Source: Micromonospora olivasterospora
GTDB lineage: Bacteria; Actinomycetota; Actinomycetes; Mycobacteriales; Micromonosporaceae
Assembly: GCF_007830265.1 (NCBI RefSeq)
Contig: NZ_VLKE01000001.1
Coordinates: 3,286,001 to 3,350,000, forward strand
Reading direction: 5' to 3'
DNA length: 64,000 bases
Shown here: piece by piece, positions 37,054 through 47,757 of the stretch
How positions within the stretch are numbered: the first letter of the stretch is position 1
Layout: each line of letters opens with the position of its first letter
Position numbers and translations under genes: made by a program
Notes under the pieces: generated by a model
Database searches by the model: none
What the model saw: the letters and a program-made list of their open reading frames with translations, nothing else
What the model was told of the DNA's origin: nothing

Positions 37054-40000
37054 ATGAGCGAGGAAATCGTTGAAGCACGCTACCCGATGACTCCCACGCA
37101 ACAGGGAATCATGTTCCAGAGCGACTTCGGTGGGAGGCCCGGGCTCTTCCACGTGCAGGTGGAGTACCGCATCGAGCAGGAGCTCGACGTCGAGGCGTTC
37201 CGCCGGAGTTGGCTGCATGTCATGGAGCGCCACACCGCGCTGCGTACGGGCTTCCGTGACCTGCAGAGCACGACCCCGTTGCAGGAAGTGCATCAGCGGT
37301 TGGACGTTCCCTTCGCCGTCGAGGACTGGCGCGGGCTCAGCGCCGAGGAGCAGCGCAGCCGGCTGCAGTCCTACAAGCAGCGGGATCTCGCCAGGGGCTT
37401 CTCCCTGGCGGAGCCTCCGCTGTGGCGACTCCACGTCGCCCGGCTCGACGAGGCGTGCTACCAGGTCGTCTGGAGTCTTCACTACATCGTCCTGGACGGG
37501 TGGAGCCAGACGATCATTCTTCGCGAGGTCGAGTCGTACTACGGCCACCTGACGGCAGACCGGCCGCTGGAGCTGCACCCGGCGACGCCGTACCAGGAGT
37601 ACGTGCGGTGGTTGGGCCGCCAGGACATCGATCAGGCCGAGCGCTACTGGACCGCCGAGCTGGAGTCGGTCGCGCCTGCCGCGCCGCTGCCGATGGAGCG
37701 GAAGGCCGCCGCCGGCGAGGAGCCGAACGCCGCGGCCGCGCCGGCCGACTACGACCAGACCCGGCTACTGCTCGACGAGGGGGAGACGGCCCGCCTGTCG
37801 GCGGTGGGCGAGCAGCACGGTCTGTCGCTCGAGACGATGATCCAGGGCTGCTGGGCGCTGCTGGTGAGCCGGTACACGGGGGCCCCGGAGGTGGTCGTCG
37901 GGGCGACGGTGTCGGGCCGCTCGGGTGACCTACCGGGGGTCGAGCAGGTGGTCGGCCTGCTCATCAACACGCTTCCGCTGCGGATCCAGGTGCCGCAGAC
38001 CATGCCGTGGGCCGAGTGGATGCACCGGGTGCGACGGCAGTACGCCCAGATCCAACGGCACGAGCACAGTCCGATGCTGCTCGTCCAGCAGTGGAGCGAG
38101 ATCGGGTCGGGCAACGCGCTGTTCGAGAGCGTCGTCTCCGTCGAGCACGGCGTCCAGCCGGAGCCCGGCCAGCGGCTGCCGATCACCGGGCGCCGGGAGG
38201 AGACCCGCGTCCCCTATCCGCTGAACGTCGTCGTCACCCCGGGCGAGCGATTGGCGATCACCATCCACTTCGACACCCGGCGCTTCGACCGGCGGACGGT
38301 CGAGGGGATGTTGGGGCACCTGCGCCAGATCTGCTCGGATCTGGTGCGGCTTCCGCATGCCCGCCTGGCGGAGATATCGGTGCTCACGGCCGCGGAGCAC
38401 TCCCGGCTGGTCTACGAGTGGAACGACACCGAGAAGCCGTACGCCCGGGATCTCTGCATGCACCAGCTGTTCGAGCGGCAGGTGCGGCGGTCCCCTGATG
38501 CTCCGGCCCTGTTCTTCCAGGACCGGAGCTGGACGTACGCGGAAGTCAACAGGCAGGCGAACCAGATCTCGCACTACCTCAAGGGGCTCGGCGTCGGCCC
38601 CGGCGTCCACGTCGCGATCCTGATGGAGCGCGCCGCGGAGATGATCCCGGCCCTGCTGGGCATCCTGAAGGCGGGCGGGATCTACGTGCCGCTTCAGACG
38701 GGTGCCCCGGTGAAGCGCTGGCACGGAATCCTCGACTCGCTGGGCATCACCTGCATCCTCACCCAGCGCGCCCTGGTGCCCTCGCTCCTTACGGCCGATC
38801 CGCTGCCCGAGCTCGCCCACATCGTGTGCGTCGACGACGCCGACGAGGACTCCGAGCCCCTGCAGCCGCAGCCCTACCGCCTGCACGCGCCGGCCGACAT
38901 CGCCCGCATGCCGCAGGACGACCTGCCGCTCCAGGGGACCTCCCAGGACCTCGCCTACATCATCTTCACGTCCGGTTCGACCGGCACCCCGAAGGGGGTC
39001 ATGGTCGAGCACCGCGCCGCCATCAACCTGATCGAGTGGGTCAACGACACGTTCTCCGTCGGCCCCGACGACCGGCTGCTGTTCATCACGTCCCTGAGCT
39101 TCGACCTCTCCGTCTACGACATCTTCGGCATTCTCGCGGCCGGTGGGTCGATCCGCCTGGCGGCCAAGGAGGACATCCAGGAACCGACCCGGCTGCTGGA
39201 CATCCTGGCGACGGAGCCGATCACCTTCTGGGACTCGGCGCCCGCCGCGCTCATGCAGCTCGTGCCGTTCCTGCCGGGGAGCGACAACGCGGCGGGACAG
39301 GTCGTGTCGACCTCGCTGCGCCTGATCTTCATGAGCGGGGACTGGATCCCCGTGAACTCGCCGGACATCATGAAGGCCGCATTCCCCAACGTCCAGGTCA
39401 TCGGCCTGGGCGGTGCGACGGAGGCGACCGTCTGGTCCAACTTCTTCCCGGTCCACCAGGTCGACCCCGCCTGGACGAGCATCCCGTACGGCAAGCCGAT
39501 CCAGAACGCCTGCTACTACATCCTCAACGAGAACCTCCAGCCCTGCCCGGTCGACGTGCCGGGCGACCTCTACATCGGCGGCGACTGCCTGAGCCTCGGC
39601 TACGCCGAGGACCCGCAGCTCACCGCCAGCAAGTACATCGCCTCGCCCTTCAGCGCCCAGCCCGGCGCCCGTATCTACAAGACGGGCGACATGGCCCGGT
39701 GGCGTGCCGACGGGAACCTGGAGTTCCTGGGGCGTACCGACTCCCAGGTCAAGATCCGGGGATACCGCATCGAGCTCGGCGAGATCGACACCGTGCTGAG
39801 CCGCCACCCCGTCGTCAAGACCGCGGCGACACTGGTGCGCACCGACCAACCCGGCGGCGCCTCTCTCGTCTCCTTCGTGGTGCTGGACCCGCTGCACGCC
39901 CAGTCCGCCGTCGAAGGGAAGGAGGCGGGACTGCTCGACGATCGGCTGCAGCACTGGCAGCAGGTCTACGACGCCTTCGACGAGCTGGAGGTCGCGCCCA

Positions 40001-43000
40001 CCGAGGACGGCGCCGACTACTCGGGCTGGAACAGCAGCTACACCGGCCAGGCGATCCCGCTGGAGGAGATGGAGGCCTGGCGGCAGGACACCCTGGCCCT
40101 GGTACGCGCCTACCGGCCGCAGTCGCTGTTGGAGATCGGCTGCGGCACGGGCCTGCTGCTCTTCCCGCTCGCCCCTGACTGCGCTCGCTACTACGGCACC
40201 GACTTCTCCCGTGCCGTGCTGGAGTCCGTCCGCAGGCGCCTGGACGGGATGCCGCAGCTCCGCGACTCCGTCACGCTGCTCCAGCGGCAGGCCGACGACT
40301 TGGCCGACCTGCACACCGAGGCCGTCGACACGGTCCTCATCAACTCGGTCATCCAGTACTTCCCCGACATCCACTACCTGGTGCGCGTCCTGAACGGCGC
40401 CCTGGAACGGGTCGACCCCGGCGGACGCATCATCGTCGGCGACGTGCGCAGCCTCCCGCTGCTGGAGGCCTTCGCCGCCGCCGTGGAACTGAGCCGCGCG
40501 TCGGAGGCGACGTCCCGCCAGGAGCTCTGGCAGCGGGTACAGCAGCGCGTACAGCAGGAGAAGGAGCTGACGCTCGACCCGTCCTTCTTCCGGGACTGGG
40601 CGGCGAGCACCGGTCGCATCTCCCGGGTCGAGATCCGCCTCAAGCGCGGCCGCCACCGCAACGAGTTGACGCAGTTCCGGTACCAGGTGGTGCTGCACGT
40701 CGGGAAGCCGGTTCCCGCCGACCGGGCCCCCGAGCCGCCGGGCGCCCCGGAGCAGGACTGGTCCGCCGCGGGGCTGACCCTCGCGGGCCTGCGCGAGTTG
40801 TTGGAGCGGGACCGGCCTGACCGGCTCCGACTGCGCGACGTGCCAAACGCTCGCGTCGTCGCGGCGACGCAGACCCTGCGTTGGCTCAAGGGCGAGTCGA
40901 GCCTGGAGTCGGTCGAGGCGTGGCGGGCCCAGGCCCCGGCCGCCGGCGGCGTCGACCCGGAGGACGTCTGGGAACTGGCCGAGCAGCTCGGCTATGACGC
41001 GACGATCAACTGGGGCCGCCACGGCGTGGACGGCGGCTACACGGTCCTACTGCGGCGCGCGGACGCCGAGTGCGTCGAGATGGACGACGACGAGCGGATC
41101 GACCCGACCACGGGCGACGACGAGCCCGACTGGCAGCGCTACGCCAACCACCCGCTCCGCGCCGAGATCGAGGACCTGCTGATCCCGCAGATCAAGGCGT
41201 ACCTGCAGGAGCGCCTGCCCGACTACATGGTGCCGGCCGACCTCGTCGTCCTCGAGAACCTGCCGATCACGTCGAGCGGGAAGCTGGACCGCCGGGCCCT
41301 GCCGTTGAACCAGCCCGCCCCGACGGGCGGCTCGGGCGCGTACGTGCCGGCACGCACCACGACCGAGGGACTGCTGGTTTCGATCTACGAACAGGTCCTG
41401 TCGCGGAGCCCCATCGGCATTCACGACGACTTCTTCGAGCTGGGCGGTCACTCCCTCCTCGCGGTGCAGCTCGCGGCGCGCATCCGTCGGGTCTTCTCCG
41501 TGGACCTCCCCGTCCGCACCTTCTTCGACCTCCCGACCATCGCCCGGATCGCGCCCGAACTCCAGCGACTCCAGCAGGAGGCGCAACCGCTGCAGATGCC
41601 GCCGCTGGTTCCCGCGTCCCGGGACACGCCGGTGCCGGCGAGCTTCGACCAGCAGCGGCTCTTCTTCCTCGACCGCCTGAACCCGGGCAGCACCTTCTAC
41701 ACCATCAACTGGCTCATCCCCCTGGCCGCCTCCGCGCCCCGGGGCGTCATCGAGGCCGGCCTGCACGAGATGATCCGTCGCCACGAGAGCCTGCGGACCA
41801 CCTTCCACGAGGAGAACGGCCAGGTCTGGCAGGTCATCGCGGACGACTGGCAGGTCGAGCTGCCGGTGCTCGACCTCTCCACGGTTCCCGCCGACCAGCG
41901 AGAGACGAGGGCCAAGGAGGAGATCCGCGAGCTGTGGGGACAGCCCTTCGACCTGGCGCAGGGGCCCCTGCTGCGCGCCATGCTGATCAACCTCTCGGAC
42001 ACCGAGCGGCTCGTGGTGCTCGGCGCCCACCACATCGTGTTCGACGGCTACTCGATCGGCCTGTTCAGCCAGGAGTTCCTGCAGCTGTGCCACGCGCTGA
42101 CCACCGGTGCGCCCGATCCCCTTCCCGAGGTGGCGATCCAGTACGGCGACTACGCGGTGTGGCAGCAGAACTGGCTGCGCGAGGAGTGGATCCAGTTCCA
42201 CCTGGCCTACTGGAAGGAGCAGTTGGCCGAGGCTCCCGACCTGCTCACCCTGCCGACCGACTTCCCGCGGCCGGAGGTGCAGCGGTATCAGGGGTCGTTC
42301 CTGCGGCGGCAGTTGTCCCTCGACCTGACCGAGAGGATCAAGCAGTTCAGCGGTGAGGCGCAGGTAACGAACTACATCACGATGCTCGCCGGCGCCGCCG
42401 TGCTCCTGGCCCGCTACAGCCGGCAGGACATGGTCGTGCTGGGCGTGCCGATCGCCAACCGCCACCGCGTCGAACTGGAGCCGATGATCGGCTTCCTGGT
42501 CAACACGGTGGCCCTCTGCGTCGACCTGCGGGGCAACCCCACCTTCTCGGAGGTGCTGCTGCAGGTCCGCAGACAACTGTTCGACGCGCAGGCGCACCAG
42601 GAGATCCCGTTCGACCGGGTCGTCGAGGCGCTGCGGCCGGAGCGCAACCTGAGCTACAGCCCCATCTTCCAGGTGATGGTCGCGGACGAGAGCATCTCAC
42701 TGCTGGAGCACGCGCCGGACTCCGTGCCGCCGGCGCCCTGGATGCGCGACCTCGTCGAAGAGGGGATGAGCCTGCGCATCTCGCGCTTCGACATCGTGCT
42801 CATGGTCCGCGAGGACTCCGCCGGGCTTCGGCTGGGCTTCGAGTACAACACGGACCTCTTCAGGGAGCGCACGGTCGGCCGCATGGCCGACCACCTCCAG
42901 GAGCTCCTGGAATCGGCGCTCGCGCAGCCCGAGCGGCCGGTTCAGCAGCTGTCGATGCTGCCCGAGGACGAACGTGCGCAGATCGTCGAGCAGTGGAGCG

Positions 43001-46000
43001 GCGTCCGCACCGAAGGCACGCCGCGGCTGGAGTACCTCCACGAGCTGTTCGAGGCGCAGACGAAGCGGACGCCCGACTCGATCGCGGTGGTCTACGAAGA
43101 GGAGCAGGTCAGCTACGCCGAGCTGGACGGCCGCGCCAACCAGTTGGCGCACTGGCTCCAGGGGCAGGGCGTCGGCCCCGACGTGCTGGTCGGTCTGTGC
43201 GTGGAGCGTTCGGTCGAGGTGATCGTCGGCATGCTCGGCATCCTGAAGGCCGGCGGGGCCTACGTGACGCTGGACCCCAACTATCCGAGGGACCGGCTGG
43301 CGTTCCTCATCGAGGACGCGGGACTGAGGCTCATCCTGACGCAGTCCCACCTGCAGGAGCGGCTGCCGGCAGAGGGCGTTCCCACGCTCTGCCTGGACAG
43401 CGGCTGGTCCGCGGTGGCCCAGGAGTCCCGGGAGACGCCACCGAACGACCTGACCCCGGAGAACCTGGCGTACATCATCTACACGTCGGGCTCGACCGGC
43501 CGCCCCAAGGGCGTGATGGTCGCCCACCGCTGCATCAACAACATCGTGCCCTGGCAGCGCGAGAACCCCTGCTTCAGCACGCCGCACAACGTGCTCCAGG
43601 TCGCCTCGTACAGCTTCGACTTCTCGGTCTGGGAAATCAGCATGCCGCTGGTGACCGGCGGCACCCTGCACATCCCGAGGCGCGGCACCCGGATGATCGG
43701 CTCCGACCTGCACGACGTGGTGGTCGAGCGGGCCATCGAGAGCCTGAACTTCACGCCGAGCGCTCTGGCCACCCTGCCGAAGGCCGACCTTCCGCACCTG
43801 CGCACCATCGTGCTCGGTGGCGAGGCGTTCTCGGCCGACCTCGTCCGTACCTGGGCGCCGGGGCGCAACTTTTTCAACGGGTACGGCCCGACGGAGACCA
43901 CCGTCTTCTCCAACGGGACCCGGCTCGACGAGAACGCCGACGTCGTGCACATGGGCCGCCCGATCACCAACGTCGAGCTCTACGTCCTCGACTCCTGCAT
44001 GCAGCCGGTGCCCGTCGGGGTGCCCGGTGAGCTGTACATCGGCGGCGTCGGCGTCACGCGCGGATACCTGAACCGCCCCGAGCTGACGGCTCAGTACTTC
44101 GTCGCGAACCCGTTCGGTGGGGACGGAAGCCGCCTGTACAGGAGCGGGGACCTGGTGCGGTACCTGCCCGACGGCAACATCGAGTACCTCGGGCGGATCG
44201 ACCACCAGGTGAAGATCCGTGGGTTCCGGATCGAGCTGGGTGAGATCGAGAGCGCGCTCGCCGAGCACCCGCAGGTGGAGGGCGCCGCGGTGCTGGTCCA
44301 CGAGGAGGCGGGCACCAAGCGGCTGGTCGCCTACGTCGCCTCGCCCGAGCCCCTGTCCCCGGAAGCCCTGCAGGCCTTCCTGGGCGATCGACTGCCCAGC
44401 TTCATGGTGCCCAGGATCTTCCTCTGCCTGGACCAGCTACCGCTCAGCTCCAACGGCAAGCTCGACCGGCGGGCCCTGGCCGCGATCCCCTGGGAGCAGC
44501 ACGCCGCTACTCCGATGGGGGAGTACACCGCTCCGCGCAATCTCGTGGAGCAGCGGTTGGCGGAGATCTGGGGGGCCGTGTTGGCTGCGGCCGACCCGGT
44601 GAGCATCCACGACAACTTCTTCGCGCTGGGTGGCGACTCGATCCTGAGTCTTCAGGTGATCTTCCGGGCGAAGCAGGCGGGTCTGCACTTCAGCGTCAAG
44701 CAGTTGTTCCAGCACCAGACGATCGCCGAGCTGAGCCACGTGGTGGTGCAGCAGGACGCGGCGAGTGTGCAGGCCGAGCAGGGCCCGGTGACCGGGCGGG
44801 TGGAGCTGACGCCGATCCAGCGGTGGTTCTTCGCGCAGGAGTTCGACCGGCAGGAGCATTTCAACCAGTCGCTGCTGTTGGAGGTGCCGGCGGAGCTGAC
44901 GCCGTCGCAGTGGCAGCGGGTCCTGCGGCGGCTGCTGGAGCACCACGACGGGCTGCGGGCGCGTTACGTCCAGGGCGCGGACGGCTGGCAGGCGGAACTG
45001 GTGGCGCCGCCGGAGTCGGTGACCTGCCAGGTCTACGACCTCTCGTTCGCGCCGGCCCAGCGGGCCCAGCTGCTGGACATAGCGCGGCAGGTTCAGGCGA
45101 GCCTGGTCCTCGCCGAGGCGCCGCTCTTCCGCGCCGTTCTCTTCACCGGGCTGAAGGACGGCCGTCATCGTCTGCTGCTGGCGGTGCATCACCTGGTGGT
45201 GGACGTCGTCTCGTGGCGGGTGCTGCTGGAGGATCTGGCGGCGCTGTCCGAGCAGGTTCGGCAGGGGCAGGAGCTGGCTCTTCCGGCGAAGTCGAGTTCG
45301 TGGCAGCAGTGGGCGGCCCGGCTGCGGCAGGAGGCGTCGAGCGACACGACGCTGGCGGAGGTTCCGTACTGGCTCGAGCAGGTCGAGCCCACCGAGCCGC
45401 TGCCGCTGGACGACGACCCGGACCGCGACGGCGCGCTCGGCGGCAGCCGGGCGTGCGAGGTGAGCCTGGGCCGGGAGGAGACGCGGGCCCTGCTTCAGGA
45501 CGTTCCGGCGGCGTTCAACACCCGGATCAACGATGTGCTGTTGACGGCGGTGGCCGCGGCGTTGGGGTCCTGGACGCGCGGCACGCACGTGCGGGTCGAC
45601 CTTGAGGGTCACGGGCGGGAGGACCTGTTCGGCGACATCGACCTGTCCCGCACGGTCGGCTGGTTCACGACGATCTCGCCGGTGCGGCTGCCGGTGCCGT
45701 CGGCGACCGCCCCGGCCGAGGGGTTGAAGGAGATCAAGGAGCTGTTGCGGCGGCGGCCGCGGCAGGGCATCGGCTACGGGCTGCTGGTCAACAGCCAGTC
45801 CGACGCCGCCGCCCAGCTCCGGCGGGCCCCCGCCGCGCAGGTCAGCTTCAACCACCTCGGAGCCTTCGACGGGGCCGACAGCTTCGCCGCCGCCTACGGG
45901 GCGGTCGACTCGGACATCGCCCCGGAGAACCGGCGACCCTACCTGCTCGAAATCGTGAGCCTCGTGCGAGACGGCGAGCTGCGGATGCAGTGGACCTACC

Positions 46001-47757
46001 ACGAGGCGGCCCACCAGCAGCAGACCGTCGAGCGGGTGGCGCGGCAGGCGTTGGACGTGCTCGTCCGGCTCGCCGGCGAGACCCGCCGGCCGGACCTCAG
46101 CGGCTACAGCCCGTCGGACCTGCCGATCAGTGGCCTGACCCAGCCGGAGATCAACGACCTGGTCGGCCAACTGCGGGCGCTGCCCGCCTGGCGGAACAGC
46201 GAGCTGGCCCGCCCGCTGGAGGACGTCTACCCGCAGACGCCGCTGCAGCAGGGCCTGTGGTTCCAGAGCCAGTTCGCCCAGGGCCAGGGTCTCTACCACG
46301 TCCAGATGATCCACGACATCGACCTGGACCTGCAGGTCGAGGTGTTCCGCCAGAGCTGGGCGGAGGTCATGCGGCGTCACCCGATCCTGCGCACCAGCTT
46401 CTGGTCCAGGCCGGGACACGAGGCGATGCAGCTGGTCTGGCGGCAGATCCCGGTTCCGCTGGAGACGCAGGACTGGCGGTCCGACTCGCCCCAGCAACAG
46501 CGCGAGCGCCTGGACGCGTACCTGAAGCAGGACCGCATCCAGGGCTTCGAGCCGAACGAGATCCCCCAGTGGCGCATGCTGCTGGCCCGCACGGCCGACG
46601 AGCATTACCAGTTCATCCTGAGCATGCACCACGCCATCCTCGACGGCTGGAGCTACGCCCTGCTGCTGTCCGAGGTCGTCCAGTGCTACGAGGCGCTCAG
46701 CCACGGCCGCCAGGATCTCGCCCAACCGGTGCGCCCCTACCGGGACTACGTGGCCTGGCTGCGCGAGCAGGACATGCGGGAGGCCGAACACTACTGGCGC
46801 GGGATGCTGCAAGGGATCGAGGAAGCCGCCCCGCTGAGCATCGAGCGGCACGACGTGGCAGCGGCCGCGGAGCCGAGGGAGCACGTCGAGACGAGCGTCC
46901 TCTTCGGCGAAGAGGAGAGCATCCGTCTGCAGGAACTCGCACAGCGTCACCGGCTCACCCTCAACACGATCATGCAGGGCTGCTGGGCACTGCTGCTCAG
47001 CCGCTACGAGGACACCGACGACGTCGCTTTCGGGGTGGTGGTCTCGGGCCGGCCCGCGGAGGTGCCCGAGGTCGAACGGTCGAGCGGCCTGTTCATCAAC
47101 ACCCTGCCGCTGCGGGTCCGCGTTCCCGGGGAGAAATCCTGGATCGACTGGATGCGGGGCCTGCAGGAGCAGAACATCCAGCTGCGGCAGTACGAATACA
47201 GCCCGCTCGACCAGGTGCAGCGCTGGAGCGGCCTGCCCTCCGGCGCGGAGTTGTTCAACACCCTGTTCGTGTTCGAGAACTATCCGGTGGAGCAGCCGCG
47301 CGACACCGCGCTGCGGCTGACCAAGCCAGAACGCTCGGAGGAGCGGATCCACTACCCGTTGGGCGCCGTCGTGGTGCTGCGGGGCCAACAACTGCACCTG
47401 ACCGTGCAGTACGACCCTCGGCGCTTCGAGCCGGAGACGATCGACCGGGTAATGGCACATTTCCAGTACCTCTGCGCCCAGATGGTCGAGTCGCCCGAGG
47501 CTCCGCTGGCCCAGTTCTCCATCCTCACCGAGCAGGAACGCCGCCAACTGCTCCAGCAGTGGAACACCCCGTCGGACGACTCGGACATCAACGCGGACCC
47601 TGATCTGGCGGCCATCGCCGAAGGCATAGAGCAGTCAGCCGACCCGGAGCTTCTCGCGCAACTTCTTGCGGAGATCCAGGGGCTCTCGTCGGACGACCTA
47701 CTCGCACAGATCCAGGATTCTTCGCCTGCTGCAGAGAAGAGTGAAGCCAATGAGTGA
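37054..47757 (+). CDS. Nonribosomal peptide synthetase 1: C*-A1(MT)-T-C-A2-T-E-C
   Basis: Builds the first two residues of the peptide and starts the third condensation. Domains by residue: C1 about 8-445, whose HHxxxDG reads HYIVLDG (H143-Y144), so the catalytic His is lost; A1 about 470-950 and 1345-1420, split between motifs A8 and A9 by a methyltransferase (SAM site LLEIGCGTG near 1025, INSVIQYFP); T1 with Ser1467 (LGGHSL); C2 with intact HHIVFDG (1659); A2 about 1990-2480; T2 with Ser2529 (LGGDSI); epimerase with HHLVVDVVSW (2712); C3 (DCL type after an epimerase) with HHAILDG (3192); then an acidic helical docking tail. Specificity residues by eye: A1 D-L-Y-D-F-S-L-V-W (Cys-like pattern with N278 to D), A2 D-F-W-N-V-G-G-V-F (Thr-like). 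The final C acts with A3 on NRPS2. Its stop overlaps the next start by 8 bases. Confidence 0.95.
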   Translation: MSEEIVEARYPMTPTQQGIMFQSDFGGRPGLFHVQVEYRIEQELDVEAFRRSWLHVMERHTALRTGFRDLQSTTPLQEVHQRLDVPFAVEDWRGLSAEEQRSRLQSYKQRDLARGFSLAEPPLWRLHVARLDEACYQVVWSLHYIVLDGWSQTIILREVESYYGHLTADRPLELHPATPYQEYVRWLGRQDIDQAERYWTAELESVAPAAPLPMERKAAAGEEPNAAAAPADYDQTRLLLDEGETARLSAVGEQHGLSLETMIQGCWALLVSRYTGAPEVVVGATVSGRSGDLPGVEQVVGLLINTLPLRIQVPQTMPWAEWMHRVRRQYAQIQRHEHSPMLLVQQWSEIGSGNALFESVVSVEHGVQPEPGQRLPITGRREETRVPYPLNVVVTPGERLAITIHFDTRRFDRRTVEGMLGHLRQICSDLVRLPHARLAEISVLTAAEHSRLVYEWNDTEKPYARDLCMHQLFERQVRRSPDAPALFFQDRSWTYAEVNRQANQISHYLKGLGVGPGVHVAILMERAAEMIPALLGILKAGGIYVPLQTGAPVKRWHGILDSLGITCILTQRALVPSLLTADPLPELAHIVCVDDADEDSEPLQPQPYRLHAPADIARMPQDDLPLQGTSQDLAYIIFTSGSTGTPKGVMVEHRAAINLIEWVNDTFSVGPDDRLLFITSLSFDLSVYDIFGILAAGGSIRLAAKEDIQEPTRLLDILATEPITFWDSAPAALMQLVPFLPGSDNAAGQVVSTSLRLIFMSGDWIPVNSPDIMKAAFPNVQVIGLGGATEATVWSNFFPVHQVDPAWTSIPYGKPIQNACYYILNENLQPCPVDVPGDLYIGGDCLSLGYAEDPQLTASKYIASPFSAQPGARIYKTGDMARWRADGNLEFLGRTDSQVKIRGYRIELGEIDTVLSRHPVVKTAATLVRTDQPGGASLVSFVVLDPLHAQSAVEGKEAGLLDDRLQHWQQVYDAFDELEVAPTEDGADYSGWNSSYTGQAIPLEEMEAWRQDTLALVRAYRPQSLLEIGCGTGLLLFPLAPDCARYYGTDFSRAVLESVRRRLDGMPQLRDSVTLLQRQADDLADLHTEAVDTVLINSVIQYFPDIHYLVRVLNGALERVDPGGRIIVGDVRSLPLLEAFAAAVELSRASEATSRQELWQRVQQRVQQEKELTLDPSFFRDWAASTGRISRVEIRLKRGRHRNELTQFRYQVVLHVGKPVPADRAPEPPGAPEQDWSAAGLTLAGLRELLERDRPDRLRLRDVPNARVVAATQTLRWLKGESSLESVEAWRAQAPAAGGVDPEDVWELAEQLGYDATINWGRHGVDGGYTVLLRRADAECVEMDDDERIDPTTGDDEPDWQRYANHPLRAEIEDLLIPQIKAYLQERLPDYMVPADLVVLENLPITSSGKLDRRALPLNQPAPTGGSGAYVPARTTTEGLLVSIYEQVLSRSPIGIHDDFFELGGHSLLAVQLAARIRRVFSVDLPVRTFFDLPTIARIAPELQRLQQEAQPLQMPPLVPASRDTPVPASFDQQRLFFLDRLNPGSTFYTINWLIPLAASAPRGVIEAGLHEMIRRHESLRTTFHEENGQVWQVIADDWQVELPVLDLSTVPADQRETRAKEEIRELWGQPFDLAQGPLLRAMLINLSDTERLVVLGAHHIVFDGYSIGLFSQEFLQLCHALTTGAPDPLPEVAIQYGDYAVWQQNWLREEWIQFHLAYWKEQLAEAPDLLTLPTDFPRPEVQRYQGSFLRRQLSLDLTERIKQFSGEAQVTNYITMLAGAAVLLARYSRQDMVVLGVPIANRHRVELEPMIGFLVNTVALCVDLRGNPTFSEVLLQVRRQLFDAQAHQEIPFDRVVEALRPERNLSYSPIFQVMVADESISLLEHAPDSVPPAPWMRDLVEEGMSLRISRFDIVLMVREDSAGLRLGFEYNTDLFRERTVGRMADHLQELLESALAQPERPVQQLSMLPEDERAQIVEQWSGVRTEGTPRLEYLHELFEAQTKRTPDSIAVVYEEEQVSYAELDGRANQLAHWLQGQGVGPDVLVGLCVERSVEVIVGMLGILKAGGAYVTLDPNYPRDRLAFLIEDAGLRLILTQSHLQERLPAEGVPTLCLDSGWSAVAQESRETPPNDLTPENLAYIIYTSGSTGRPKGVMVAHRCINNIVPWQRENPCFSTPHNVLQVASYSFDFSVWEISMPLVTGGTLHIPRRGTRMIGSDLHDVVVERAIESLNFTPSALATLPKADLPHLRTIVLGGEAFSADLVRTWAPGRNFFNGYGPTETTVFSNGTRLDENADVVHMGRPITNVELYVLDSCMQPVPVGVPGELYIGGVGVTRGYLNRPELTAQYFVANPFGGDGSRLYRSGDLVRYLPDGNIEYLGRIDHQVKIRGFRIELGEIESALAEHPQVEGAAVLVHEEAGTKRLVAYVASPEPLSPEALQAFLGDRLPSFMVPRIFLCLDQLPLSSNGKLDRRALAAIPWEQHAATPMGEYTAPRNLVEQRLAEIWGAVLAAADPVSIHDNFFALGGDSILSLQVIFRAKQAGLHFSVKQLFQHQTIAELSHVVVQQDAASVQAEQGPVTGRVELTPIQRWFFAQEFDRQEHFNQSLLLEVPAELTPSQWQRVLRRLLEHHDGLRARYVQGADGWQAELVAPPESVTCQVYDLSFAPAQRAQLLDIARQVQASLVLAEAPLFRAVLFTGLKDGRHRLLLAVHHLVVDVVSWRVLLEDLAALSEQVRQGQELALPAKSSSWQQWAARLRQEASSDTTLAEVPYWLEQVEPTEPLPLDDDPDRDGALGGSRACEVSLGREETRALLQDVPAAFNTRINDVLLTAVAAALGSWTRGTHVRVDLEGHGREDLFGDIDLSRTVGWFTTISPVRLPVPSATAPAEGLKEIKELLRRRPRQGIGYGLLVNSQSDAAAQLRRAPAAQVSFNHLGAFDGADSFAAAYGAVDSDIAPENRRPYLLEIVSLVRDGELRMQWTYHEAAHQQQTVERVARQALDVLVRLAGETRRPDLSGYSPSDLPISGLTQPEINDLVGQLRALPAWRNSELARPLEDVYPQTPLQQGLWFQSQFAQGQGLYHVQMIHDIDLDLQVEVFRQSWAEVMRRHPILRTSFWSRPGHEAMQLVWRQIPVPLETQDWRSDSPQQQRERLDAYLKQDRIQGFEPNEIPQWRMLLARTADEHYQFILSMHHAILDGWSYALLLSEVVQCYEALSHGRQDLAQPVRPYRDYVAWLREQDMREAEHYWRGMLQGIEEAAPLSIERHDVAAAAEPREHVETSVLFGEEESIRLQELAQRHRLTLNTIMQGCWALLLSRYEDTDDVAFGVVVSGRPAEVPEVERSSGLFINTLPLRVRVPGEKSWIDWMRGLQEQNIQLRQYEYSPLDQVQRWSGLPSGAELFNTLFVFENYPVEQPRDTALRLTKPERSEERIHYPLGAVVVLRGQQLHLTVQYDPRRFEPETIDRVMAHFQYLCAQMVESPEAPLAQFSILTEQERRQLLQQWNTPSDDSDINADPDLAAIAEGIEQSADPELLAQLLAEIQGLSSDDLLAQIQDSSPAAEKSEANE
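44587..44796 (+). repeat. Carrier/epimerase-junction repeat, copy 1
   Basis: 210 bases covering the T2 carrier domain and its link to the epimerase are identical to 49412-49621 except for one T/C difference. Wider similarity extends through both epimerase and following C domains. Evidence of recent module duplication or gene conversion. Confidence 0.85.

Noticed and set aside
36854..37057. 67-residue plus-strand frame overlapping the NRPS1 start by 4 bases
   Set aside because: No ribosome site, mixed codon use in the second half and no MbtH-like or other family pattern; a leader peptide remains possible but is not supported.
37930..41022. Long open frame on the minus strand opposite NRPS1
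   Set aside because: Low-complexity Arg/Gly/Val/Asp composition and exact antisense position to a clear NRPS; a GC-bias artefact. The same holds for 44437-47547 and 49262-55708.
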